From the NCBI GenBank assembly GCA_002869605.1, contig PKUI01000137.1, positions 1-15,934 on the forward strand: a stretch of 15,934 nucleotides of DNA, read 5' to 3'. Under the pieces are notes generated by a model, which made no database searches, was not told the DNA's origin, and saw nothing but the letters and a program-made list of their open reading frames with translations. Source of the stretch: Desulfuromonas sp. GTDB lineage: Bacteria > Desulfobacterota > Desulfuromonadia > Desulfuromonadales > SZUA-401. Below are positions 5,982 to 12,688 of the stretch, piece by piece (position 1 is the stretch's first letter; each line of letters starts with the position of its first letter). A program made the position numbers and the translations under genes.

Positions 5982-6656
5982 CTAGGCTGGCCAGTTGATG
6001 GCGCCCTTGCTGCAGGCACTGACACAGTCCGAACACTTGAGGCAGTCACGCTCCTGCAGGACCCCGGCCTCCTTGTGTGACGCGATGCTGAAGCTGAAGG
6101 GGCAGCTTTCACCGCAAGAGTTACACTCTTCGCAGCTCTCTGAGATCTGCAATTGGAATTTGTTGCCGCCGATAGCCGCAGCAATGGTGCCCATAGGGCA
6201 CATAAGGCACCAGGATCGCGCCCGGAAGGCCAAGCCGAGAAACAGGGCGACGATCGTGGTGACGGTACACATGGTCCAGAATACGAATCCCCAATGCGTC
6301 GGGTCGCCTGGATTCAGGGAGATCTGCCAGACCATCCCGCTCATCAGGACTGTGACGACGCTCCAGCGGAAAACCGGGTTGAACAGAAAAGCTGGCAGCT
6401 GGCGGTTGCCGCCAACGCCCCAGAAGAAGGTGTCGAGAAAGTTTCCGCGAGCGCACAGGTTGCCGCAAACAAAACGACCGTGGGTAAATGATCCGGCCAT
6501 GCCGAGTCCCATCGTCACCGGGACCATGTAGCCGAGAACCGGATATTTCCACCCGATTGAGACGACGATAACCATGGTGAGTCCCAATAGCCACTGCAGC
6601 AGCGAACGGGTCGGTCGAAGCGTAGCGACAACTGTGGCAACAGCCTCTGAAGACAT
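5982..6656 (-). CDS. Membrane-bound 4Fe-4S protein of NapH/CcoG-like type
   Basis: The 224-residue protein combines four to five membrane helices with iron-sulfur sites, a pattern shared by NapH, NosR and related quinol-side electron-transfer proteins. Two cytoplasm-facing cysteine pairs lie in the membrane part: CGNLC (Cys64, Cys68) and CLMCP (Cys150, Cys153). The C-terminus carries two ferredoxin-type sites, CEECNSCGESCPF (Cys175, 178, 181, 185) and CLKCSDCVSACSKGA (Cys205, 208, 211, 215). All eight ligands are present. The role is probably electron transfer between the membrane pool and a partner oxidoreductase, but no partner is encoded beside it. The start ATG at 6656 has a GGGG-rich stretch about 12 bases upstream. 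A promoter is visible at 6698-6727 and a terminator follows the stop. Confidence 0.85.
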   Translation of the reverse strand: MSSEAVATVVATLRPTRSLLQWLLGLTMVIVVSIGWKYPVLGYMVPVTMGLGMAGSFTHGRFVCGNLCARGNFLDTFFWGVGGNRQLPAFLFNPVFRWSVVTVLMSGMVWQISLNPGDPTHWGFVFWTMCTVTTIVALFLGLAFRARSWCLMCPMGTIAAAIGGNKFQLQISESCEECNSCGESCPFSFSIASHKEAGVLQERDCLKCSDCVSACSKGAINWPA

Positions 6657-6697
6657 AATCTTATACCCCTTTAGCGCTTAAATAGTATATCCGAAAA

Positions 6698-6727
6698 AAT
6701 ATATATTCCCTTTAGTGTATATGGCAA
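6698..6727 (-). promoter_or_regulatory. Sigma70-type promoter of the membrane ferredoxin gene
   Basis: On the minus strand TTGCCA (6722-6727) and TATATT (6698-6703) are 18 bases apart, and each matches the consensus in five of six positions. The surrounding AT-rich stretch supports promoter function. Transcription would start near 6691, 35 bases before the start codon. Confidence 0.5.
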
Positions 6728-6824
6728 CCTAAAAATGATGTGTATTGTTTAACTCAATAGTTCGTAAACGGACTTTGCCTGCTATTTTCTCCAAAGAACA
6801 TTAGTTTGAAACGAGGTGCGTATA

Positions 6825-7844
6825 ATGGAGTTCAGTGATTTTCGCAGTGACACCCTTACCATGCCTACGATGTCGATGCGTGCTGCCATGCACGACGCAG
6901 TGCTCGGTGACGATGTTTACGGCGAGGACCCAACGGTCAACCGTCTTGAAGCCATGGTCGCGGAGCGCCTCGGCAAGGAGGCCTCGATCTGGTTGCCGAG
7001 TGGTACGCAGGCGAATCTGGTTGCGTTGCTGACCCATTGCCAGCGTGGTGATGAATACATTGTCGGTCAAGCGGCTCATTGCTACCGCTATGAAGGGGGC
7101 GGGGCAGCGGTGTGTGGTGGGATTCAGCCCCAGCCATTATCGCTTCGCGACGATGGCACCTTCGATCTGGAGGAGGTTGAGGCCGCCGTCAAGCCGGATG
7201 ACTATCATTTCGCACGTACGCGGTTAGTGTGTCTCGAGAACACGCATGCGGGGATGCCGCTGGCCGTGGACTATCTGGCTGAAGCGCGCCTTTTGTGTGA
7301 TCGACTCGGCCTTGCACTGCATGTCGATGGCGCCCGTTTATGCAATGCCGCGGTTGCCCGACATGTCGACGTTTCGTTGCTTGCAAAGCCTTGTGATTCG
7401 CTGACGTTGTGTCTCTCAAAAGGGCTCGGTGCACCTGCCGGATCAATGTTAGCCGGTGCGCGTAGTTTTATCGACGAGGCCCGCCGCTGGCGCAAGATGT
7501 TGGGAGGGGGTATGCGCCAGGTCGGCATGCTTGCAGCCGCTGGCATCCATGCGTTGCAGCATCACGTCGAGCGGTTGGCAGACGATCATCAGCGTGCAGC
7601 GTATCTGGCGTCTGAACTGGCACTGTTTCCTGAGCTGCATGTCGATAGGCAACGGGTGTTAACGAATATGGTATTCTGCTCACCTGGGGTTGACTTGATG
7701 TCACAATATCAGGAGTATCTGCTTCAATACGGAATTCGGGTCGGTGGTTACGGCGCTCTCAGGTTTGTCACGCATCTTGATGTCGGAGACCACGATGTCG
7801 AGCGTCTGGTTGCTGCTACACGGGACTTTTTTGCCAGCAGGTAA
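6825..7844 (+). CDS. ltaE: Low-specificity L-threonine aldolase
   Basis: The 339-residue PLP enzyme cleaves L-threonine and L-allo-threonine to glycine and acetaldehyde. It matches the E. coli LtaE pattern along its length: FRSDTLT, GDDVYGEDPTVNRLE, LPSGTQANLVALLTHC, YIVGQAAHCY with His85, LENTHAGMPL, LHVDGARLCNA with Asp168, and the PLP-binding LCLSKGLGAPAGS with Lys199. WRKMLGGGMRQVGMLAAAG and a final THLDVG follow. The start is ATG 6825, with GAGGTG at 6813-6818; a GTG at 6816 would place the ribosome binding site inside the gene. Glyoxalase and regulator genes follow at 27- and 30-base gaps, so the three may be co-transcribed. No clear promoter was found in the 6657-6824 gap. Confidence 0.95.
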   Translation: MEFSDFRSDTLTMPTMSMRAAMHDAVLGDDVYGEDPTVNRLEAMVAERLGKEASIWLPSGTQANLVALLTHCQRGDEYIVGQAAHCYRYEGGGAAVCGGIQPQPLSLRDDGTFDLEEVEAAVKPDDYHFARTRLVCLENTHAGMPLAVDYLAEARLLCDRLGLALHVDGARLCNAAVARHVDVSLLAKPCDSLTLCLSKGLGAPAGSMLAGARSFIDEARRWRKMLGGGMRQVGMLAAAGIHALQHHVERLADDHQRAAYLASELALFPELHVDRQRVLTNMVFCSPGVDLMSQYQEYLLQYGIRVGGYGALRFVTHLDVGDHDVERLVAATRDFFASR

Positions 7845-7871
7845 TTCATTTTTTGCAACAGGGAGCATTCT

Positions 7872-8255
7872 ATGTATCAAATGATTCACAGTTGTATCCG
7901 GGTACTGGATCTTGAGGCATCGGAACGGTTTTATCAGCAGGCTTTCGGCTTCGAGATTTCGCGCAAGAAAGATTTTCCCGACGGCGGGTTTACGCTCTCC
8001 TACCTCAAGTCGAGCGATGCGCCGTTCGAAATCGAACTGACGTACAATTACGGGCAGCAACAACCGTACGAACTCGGTAACGGGTACTCGCACCTGGCCG
8101 TGGGCGTCGTCGACCTCGAGGCAGCGCATGCCCGACACCAGGAACTCGGTCTCAATCCCGGGCCGATCAAGGGGCTGTCGCAGGGTGTAGGGAATTTCTA
8201 CTTTCTCGAGGACCCGGATGGCTATAAGGTCGAAGTCGTACGCACCGCACAATAA
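7872..8255 (+). CDS. gloA: Glyoxalase I (lactoylglutathione lyase-like), VOC superfamily
   Basis: The 127-residue protein has the two beta-alpha-beta-beta-beta units of the vicinal oxygen chelate fold. It closely follows bacterial GloA. The four metal ligands can be placed at His6 (IHSCIRVLDLE), Glu55 (EIELTYNYG), His74 (YSHLAVGV) and Glu121 (DGYKVEVV). Substrate-side landmarks such as SERFYQQAFGFE and FYFLEDPDG are also there. GloA converts the hemithioacetal of methylglyoxal and glutathione to lactoylglutathione. In an organism without glutathione another thiol could be used. AGGGAG precedes the ATG at a normal distance. It lies between ltaE and the Crp/Fnr gene in what looks like one transcript. 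Confidence 0.88.
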   Translation: MYQMIHSCIRVLDLEASERFYQQAFGFEISRKKDFPDGGFTLSYLKSSDAPFEIELTYNYGQQQPYELGNGYSHLAVGVVDLEAAHARHQELGLNPGPIKGLSQGVGNFYFLEDPDGYKVEVVRTAQ

Positions 8256-8285
8256 CTCACCGAAGTCATCGAGGAGCGTACAGCC

Positions 8286-8960
8286 ATGTCCCTGAAGGAA
8301 TGCATCCAGAGTTGTCCGTTGTTTGCAGGAACCTCCGCCGAAGATGTCGAACTGCTGCTCGACGTCGCGCGTGAACGCAAACACAACCGCGGTGAGTTGC
8401 TATTCTCCCAGGGGGAGGAAGCCGAAGGTTTTTTCCTGGTCTGCGAGGGTCGAGTGAAGATCTACAAGCTCTCTCCCGACGGCAAGGAACGCATCCTGCA
8501 CATCGTGCAACCTGGCCAGAGCTTCGCCGAGGCGGCTATTTTTGGTGACGGGCTTTACCCGGCCTTTTCCGAACCTCTCGAGACGACGCGGTTGGTATTC
8601 TTTCCGCGCCAAGAGTTCCTTGAACTGTTACATGCTCATGCACAGATCGCCATCAACATGATCGGCGGTTTGTCCCGTTTTCTGCGTCAGTTTGCAATGC
8701 AGATTGAAGACTTGACCTTCAAGGATGTTCCATCCCGCCTGGCACGTTACCTTCTCGATCTGGCCGATGACGCAGAACGTGTGACCCTGCCGATCACCAA
8801 GACCCAGCTCGCTTCGCGCCTCGGGACGGTCAGCGAGACCCTTTCACGTACGCTACGCAAGCTGAGTGATGAAGAGATCATCAGCGTGCAGGGAAAGCAG
8901 ATTGAGCTACTCGATTATGACCGGCTGATCGATCTTGCCGAAGCATATCGCGAAGGTTGA
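8286..8960 (+). CDS. Crp/Fnr-family transcription regulator, DNR/HcpR-like
   Basis: The 224-residue protein has an N-terminal cyclic-nucleotide-binding fold (about 10-125), a dimerisation helix (about 120-145) and a C-terminal winged helix (about 165-210). The sensor segment RVKIYKLSPDGKERILHIVQ, followed by FAEAAIF, resembles the NO-sensing regulator DNR of Pseudomonas. There is no FNR-type cysteine cluster, and the CRP cAMP pocket is not evident. The recognition helix TVSETLSRTLRKL has Glu184, Ser187 and Arg188 in the FNR pattern E-x-x-S-R, which is known to read TTGA half-sites. A perfect TTGAC-N4-GTCAA lies 3 bases after its stop codon and another stands before the ferredoxin gene, so both are probable targets. 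The ribosome binding site GAGGAG precedes ATG 8286. The signal (NO, haem, redox) cannot be read from the sequence. Confidence 0.88.
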   Translation: MSLKECIQSCPLFAGTSAEDVELLLDVARERKHNRGELLFSQGEEAEGFFLVCEGRVKIYKLSPDGKERILHIVQPGQSFAEAAIFGDGLYPAFSEPLETTRLVFFPRQEFLELLHAHAQIAINMIGGLSRFLRQFAMQIEDLTFKDVPSRLARYLLDLADDAERVTLPITKTQLASRLGTVSETLSRTLRKLSDEEIISVQGKQIELLDYDRLIDLAEAYREG

Positions 8961-8963
8961 AAA

Positions 8964-8977
8964 TTGACTCTGGTCAA
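8964..8977. promoter_or_regulatory. Crp/Fnr-type operator TTGAC-N4-GTCAA, copy 1
   Basis: TTGAC-TCTG-GTCAA is a perfect palindrome with FNR-like 5-4-5 geometry, between the regulator gene and the cytochrome operon. Its centre lies 29.5 bases before the first base of a TAAGAT hexamer (9000-9005). That would place the centre at -41.5 relative to a start of transcription near 9012. Copy 2 at 11808-11821 has exactly the same geometry. Confidence 0.7.
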
Positions 8978-8999
8978 GGTTTCCAAGGTTCTCCTCCGC

Positions 9000-9005
9000 T
9001 AAGAT
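9000..9005 (+). promoter_or_regulatory. Possible -10 box of the cytochrome operon
   Basis: TAAGAT matches TATAAT in four of six positions, including the key first, second and sixth bases. It sits at the same distance from the operator as the -10 of the ferredoxin gene. The predicted transcription start falls on or next to the ATG at 9012. Confidence 0.4.
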
Positions 9006-9011
9006 ACGCCC

Positions 9012-10124
9012 ATGATTGCACTTCAGCTTCATTCTATGACGTGGCGCCTACTTGGGGGTGTTGTAGGCGCGGTTTTACTTGCTGGCTGTACGCCGCCGAA
9101 CCTTACCGCGCGTAGTGGTGAGCTCAACTCCTTCCAAGCGATTGTCCGAGTCGCGTCAGATCGTTTTCTTGCCTGGAGTCCGGATGGCTCACAACTGGCT
9201 GTGGAGCATCATGGGCTGAAGATTTACCGTCTTGCCGATGGGGCGCTGCACGACACACCGATTAAGCATTTTGACTGTGTCGCCTGGGGTGATCCTGGGC
9301 TGGCGAGCGCGGTGTCTGAAGATACGCACTTTAGCCTCCGACTGCTCGATGCGCAGGGGCAGTTGAGGGAGTTGGCCTCTGGAGAGGGGGCCGTCGTTGA
9401 CCTTGCTTGGGCTTCCGGGCAGACCCTCTTGGCCCTGGTTCTGCGCCATGAAACCTACAGTTTTGGAATCAACCAGCGCAGCTATTTGATTACCTGGAGA
9501 CCTGACTCGCCCCTAGTAGAAGAGCTTCTCGCTGATGTAACCCTTAAACCTTCGACTCCGCGCCTGTCCAAGACCTTTCCCTTAGGACCGACGCTGATGG
9601 TTTCTCCCGTAGGCGATGAGATCATTTATCGCCGCCTGCATGACCCGCCTGCTTTTCGGGCCGGCTATCGGGTTATGGTACGTCACCTCGCCACAGGTCG
9701 TGAACGAATGCTGGGAGACCAGCCTCTCAGTGTCGGCGGGCTGGCGATGATGGCGGATGGTGAAACGGCGCTTTTTGCCGATGAACGCCAGCTGTTACAG
9801 CTTGAGCTATGGGGAGAGGCCCGGGAACAGGTCGCTGACGAGATGGTACAGCACGTCGCGGTAGCCGGTGAGTATTCCTATATCGATGGGGCCTTGTTTC
9901 GCCGACAGCAACGGCTCTGGGAGCTGCCGGCGGACTTCCCAGGAATTTTTTCGCCCGATGGTCGTCACCTGGCGATCATCGCCTCCGCTTGGCTCTATCT
10001 GCTCGACCTTCCAGAAGCAGCTGCTCGGCTGGCGGTGACGCCACAGTTACTTAAGTTACGACGTCTGAGGGCGCTTGGCCTGATCTCGGCCGACGATTAC
10101 CGTCGTTTCCGCAAGGAGTGGTGA
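9012..10124 (+). CDS. Beta-propeller-like lipoprotein with SHOCT-like tail
   Basis: The 370-residue protein begins with a lipoprotein signal peptide ending in LLAGC (Cys26 lipidated). It has repeated beta-strand units typical of WD40/TolB-like propellers: LAWSPDGSQLAVEHHGLKIY near residue 54, further blade-like repeats, and FSPDGRHLAIIASAWLYLLD near the end. The last 25 residues (LKLRRLRALGLISADDYRRF...) resemble a SHOCT motif, a short C-terminal oligomerisation module. No enzyme motif is seen. It probably sits in the periplasm as a scaffold or partner of the cytochrome encoded next, whose ATG overlaps this stop codon (TGATG). The start may be ATG 9012, or ATG 9036, which gives a shorter signal peptide. 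Neither has a ribosome binding site. Confidence 0.75.
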   Translation: MIALQLHSMTWRLLGGVVGAVLLAGCTPPNLTARSGELNSFQAIVRVASDRFLAWSPDGSQLAVEHHGLKIYRLADGALHDTPIKHFDCVAWGDPGLASAVSEDTHFSLRLLDAQGQLRELASGEGAVVDLAWASGQTLLALVLRHETYSFGINQRSYLITWRPDSPLVEELLADVTLKPSTPRLSKTFPLGPTLMVSPVGDEIIYRRLHDPPAFRAGYRVMVRHLATGRERMLGDQPLSVGGLAMMADGETALFADERQLLQLELWGEAREQVADEMVQHVAVAGEYSYIDGALFRRQQRLWELPADFPGIFSPDGRHLAIIASAWLYLLDLPEAAARLAVTPQLLKLRRLRALGLISADDYRRFRKEW

Positions 10125-11419
10125 TGCTGCGCGTTGTTTTACTGCTGCTGTCTATGCTATGGCTCTCCGCACATGCCGCGATCGCAGAAGATGACTGTGT
10201 CGGCTGTCACCGCGACAAGAGTCCGGGAGCCGTTCGGCAATGGCAACAGAGCGCCCATTTCGGCAAGGTCGACTGTGCCGGATGTCATGGGAGCGATCAC
10301 GTTGCGATCGAAGAGGGGCGTGCGCGGGTCAGTTCCTTGTCGTGTCAACCGTGTCATCAAAAGGCCTACAACGAACATGCCCGCAGCAAGCATGGCCTCG
10401 GGCTCCATTCAGGGTGGGGCTGCACGCGCAACCTGCCGCAGCGCGATCCGCAGGAATGCCGCTTCTGTCATGATGAAGGAAACTCATTGCCTAAGTCGCG
10501 TGTTCAGTGTGCCCGGTTTCTGAAGCAGTCGAGTGCCATGGGAGAGATCGGCTGCAATCGATGTCATCAGGTCGAGTCGTCCTGCGCCAGTTGTCATACC
10601 AACCACCTCACCGATCTTGCTGTGGTACGTAACCCGAATGTCTGCGCCAAGTGTCACATGGGACCCGATCACCCGCAGTGGGAAATGTGGCAGACCTCCC
10701 AGCACGGGACCCTTTATGACTCTCTCGGACCCGAGGTCGGCCCGGGCTGCCAGCGCTGTCACATGTCGTCCGGTAACCATGATGTTTCACGTGGGGTGAC
10801 TTTGACCCCTGCAGGTACCCCTGTGGCTGAAGGGCTGGTGCCGACACGTCGTGCGCAGATGCTACAGATCTGCACCGAATGTCATGCGTATGGTTTTGCC
10901 GAGCGCGAGATGTTGCGTGCCGATGCTGTACTGCAGCAGAGTCGTGACCTGGTTGCAGAAGCCGATGCGATTGTCTGGGATCTCTATGACCGCAGCCGGC
11001 TGGCGCCGATGCCTGAGCAGCGCCCCGAGCACCCGTTGCGTGGCCCGGTGCTGGTAACCGATGGCCAGATGCTTTACGAGGACACCTCTCATATTGAACG
11101 CCTGCTGTTCAAGATGAAAAAATTCGATTTTTCCAAGACCTGGAAGGGCGCATATCACCAGAACCCGGCCTATGCTCACTGGTATGGTAACGCAGAACTG
11201 AAAATGGACCTGGTCGACATCCGTAGTGAGGCGTTGCGCCTTGGCACAACAGAGCCTCCTGCACGCGATGCCGAGGAAGAAGGGACTCTCGAAGAGGCGC
11301 TCCAGGTGTTACAGCGAAAGCTGAAGCGCGGAGCCCTCAGCGCGCAAGAGTATATGAAACAAAAACAGCACCTGTTGGAAGAGGAGTTTTTGTCTCCAAC
11401 GGGGGCGGACGGCAAATAA
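10124..11419 (+). CDS. Nine-haem c-type cytochrome, hydroxylamine-oxidoreductase-like
   Basis: The 431-residue protein has a Sec signal peptide (about 1-21) and nine CXXCH haem-binding sites, with cysteine pairs beginning at 25, 51, 74, 112, 144, 154, 174, 209 and 250. The C-terminal half is helical. It contains TWKGAYHQNPAYAHWYGNAE (339-358), which resembles the end of the octahaem HAO/OCC family. That family oxidises hydroxylamine or reduces nitrite and hydroxylamine, so a role in periplasmic nitrogen chemistry is plausible but not proven. Two further cysteines, Cys100 and Cys129, flank the fourth haem site. Residues about 388-421 form a SHOCT-like tail (LQRKLKRGALSAQEYMKQKQ). AAGGAG lies 5 bases before ATG 10124, which overlaps the lipoprotein stop; the two products were probably meant to be made together. 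Confidence 0.82.
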   Translation: MLRVVLLLLSMLWLSAHAAIAEDDCVGCHRDKSPGAVRQWQQSAHFGKVDCAGCHGSDHVAIEEGRARVSSLSCQPCHQKAYNEHARSKHGLGLHSGWGCTRNLPQRDPQECRFCHDEGNSLPKSRVQCARFLKQSSAMGEIGCNRCHQVESSCASCHTNHLTDLAVVRNPNVCAKCHMGPDHPQWEMWQTSQHGTLYDSLGPEVGPGCQRCHMSSGNHDVSRGVTLTPAGTPVAEGLVPTRRAQMLQICTECHAYGFAEREMLRADAVLQQSRDLVAEADAIVWDLYDRSRLAPMPEQRPEHPLRGPVLVTDGQMLYEDTSHIERLLFKMKKFDFSKTWKGAYHQNPAYAHWYGNAELKMDLVDIRSEALRLGTTEPPARDAEEEGTLEEALQVLQRKLKRGALSAQEYMKQKQHLLEEEFLSPTGADGK

Positions 11420-11803
11420 ATGGTCATGGCGCAGAAAGAGAAGGGGGGTCACCCGCTCGGCAGGAAGGAGCTCAAGGACCTGAAGGTGCTGGCGTTATTC
11501 ACCTCGGTCTATTGCCATGCGCATCACGAGTCGCCCCAAATGCCCCTGGATGGCATCTCTCTCGGAATTGGTGAGGTTAAGTTTGGACGTTATAGCGCCT
11601 GTTCAGAGTGCCGTGAGTTTCTCAGTTATGCCATCGCGCGCCGCTTGAAATGTCCGCTTACTCCCAAGCCGACCTGCAAGCATTGTACGATTCATTGCTA
11701 TCGTCCCGGTCATCGTGAGAAGGTTCGCGAGATCATGCGCTTCTCGGGTAAGCACTTATTTAAGCGCGGACGGCTCGATTTACTCTGGCATTACTTTTTT
11801 TAG
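11420..11803 (+). CDS. ygbA: YgbA-family protein (nitrous-oxide-stimulated promoter family)
   Basis: The 127-residue protein matches the YgbA_NO family (PF11756). The hallmark is a cysteine-rich core: VYCHAHHE (Cys32), ACSECREFLSYA (Cys61, Cys64), LKCPL (Cys78) and PTCKHCTIHCYRPGHREKVR (Cys86, Cys89, Cys93). It ends in a basic helix and an aromatic C-terminus, as in the E. coli protein. The family name comes from NO-responsive regulation in enterobacteria; the biochemical role is not known, and metal or cluster binding by the cysteines is likely. The ATG directly follows the TAA of the cytochrome gene, which suggests translational coupling. No strong ribosome binding site is seen; ATG 11426 is an alternative start. 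Confidence 0.88.
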   Translation: MVMAQKEKGGHPLGRKELKDLKVLALFTSVYCHAHHESPQMPLDGISLGIGEVKFGRYSACSECREFLSYAIARRLKCPLTPKPTCKHCTIHCYRPGHREKVREIMRFSGKHLFKRGRLDLLWHYFF

Positions 11804-11807
11804 TTTT

Positions 11808-11821
11808 TTGACGCCCGTCAA
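11808..11821. promoter_or_regulatory. Crp/Fnr-type operator TTGAC-N4-GTCAA, copy 2
   Basis: TTGAC-GCCC-GTCAA is a perfect palindrome. Its centre lies 29.5 bases upstream of the first base of TATAGT (11844-11849), so it sits at -41.5 relative to a predicted transcription start near 11856. This is the class II position for Crp/Fnr activators. It would activate the ferredoxin gene. Confidence 0.72.
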
Positions 11822-11843
11822 ATATCCTGTTTTGATGGTTTGC

Positions 11844-11849
11844 TATAGT
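11844..11849 (+). promoter_or_regulatory. -10 box of the ferredoxin gene promoter
   Basis: TATAGT matches the consensus in five of six positions. No good -35 hexamer lies at the usual distance (AATATC there), which fits an activator-dependent promoter served by the palindrome at 11808-11821. The leader to ATG 11896 would be about 40 bases. Confidence 0.55.
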
Positions 11850-11895
11850 GGCCTCACCTTGAACGACAAAATCATCCTGTTAAGGAGTTAACGAC

Positions 11896-12666
11896 ATGAT
11901 CCGTGAAATCGTAAAAATTGATGAAGAGAAGTGTGATGGCTGCGGGCTGTGTGTCCCGGCGTGTGCCGAAGGTGCGATCAAGATCATCGATGGCAAAGCA
12001 AAGCTGATTGCCGATAACCTGTGTGATGGCCTCGGCGCCTGCCTTGGCCATTGTCCCAAGGATGCGATCATCATCGAGAAGCGGGCCGCTGATGAATTCG
12101 ACGAAGTGGCGGTGGATAAGCACCTCAAACAGAGTAGCCACGAACCTGAACCTCAGCACCAGCACGCTACAAAGGCACATGGTGGAGGCTGTCCTTCTGC
12201 ACGGGTGATGAATTTACCGGCTGCAGGCGGTTGTCCCTCTGCAAAGGTGAGTCAACACAGCGCACCTGCGGAAAGCGCAGGGGAGAGCACGGGGCAACGC
12301 CCTTCCGAACTGCGCCAGTGGCCGGTTCAATTGCACCTGCTCCCCCCGACGGCACCCTTTTTTAAAGGGGCGGATGTTGTCCTTGCTGCCGATTGTGTGC
12401 CGATGGCCTATGCCGACTTTCATAAGGATTTTCTGAAGGGTAAGGCCCTGGCGATTGCTTGCCCCAAGCTGGATGACACCTCGCCCTATCTCGATAAGCT
12501 GACAGAGATGATCACGCAAAGCGGCATCAAGAGCCTCACCGTAATCATGATGGAGGTTCCGTGTTGTGGAGGGTTGCTGGCGTTGGCAAAACAGGCCATC
12601 GCCAACAGCGGTGTTGATATCCCACTGGAGACGGTTGTGGTCGGAATTCAGGGTGGTCTTAAATAG
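11896..12666 (+). CDS. Dicluster ferredoxin with C-terminal cysteine-rich domain
   Basis: The 256-residue protein starts with a ferredoxin domain. The first site is complete (CDGCGLCVPAC: Cys13, 16, 19, 23). The second is CDGLGACLGHCP (Cys43, 49, 53), with Leu46 where a fourth cysteine is usual. A linker of about 75 residues follows, rich in His, Pro and Ser, with two near-identical motifs GGCPSAR and GGCPSAK. The C-terminal domain (about 137-256) contains ADCVP, IACPKLDD and EVPCCGGLL. Proteins of this build occur near hybrid cluster protein (hcp) genes in anaerobes, where they may donate electrons; no hcp gene is in this window. The ribosome binding site AAGGAG precedes ATG 11896. Expression is predicted to depend on the Crp/Fnr-type palindrome upstream, and a terminator follows. 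Confidence 0.85.
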   Translation: MIREIVKIDEEKCDGCGLCVPACAEGAIKIIDGKAKLIADNLCDGLGACLGHCPKDAIIIEKRAADEFDEVAVDKHLKQSSHEPEPQHQHATKAHGGGCPSARVMNLPAAGGCPSAKVSQHSAPAESAGESTGQRPSELRQWPVQLHLLPPTAPFFKGADVVLAADCVPMAYADFHKDFLKGKALAIACPKLDDTSPYLDKLTEMITQSGIKSLTVIMMEVPCCGGLLALAKQAIANSGVDIPLETVVVGIQGGLK

Positions 12667-12688
12667 AGCTGAGACGTATCGACAGTAT

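Noticed and set aside
6657..6824. A third Crp/Fnr palindrome in the AT-rich gap between the membrane ferredoxin and ltaE
   Set aside because: Only AACT-CAAT-AGTT was found there; the half-sites do not match TTGAC/GTCAA.
10400..10520. Frameshift in the cytochrome gene suggested by the non-haem cysteines Cys100 and Cys129
   Set aside because: The frame stays open, flanking haem motifs are in register, and the residues between read like normal protein; no shifted frame restores a CXXCH there.
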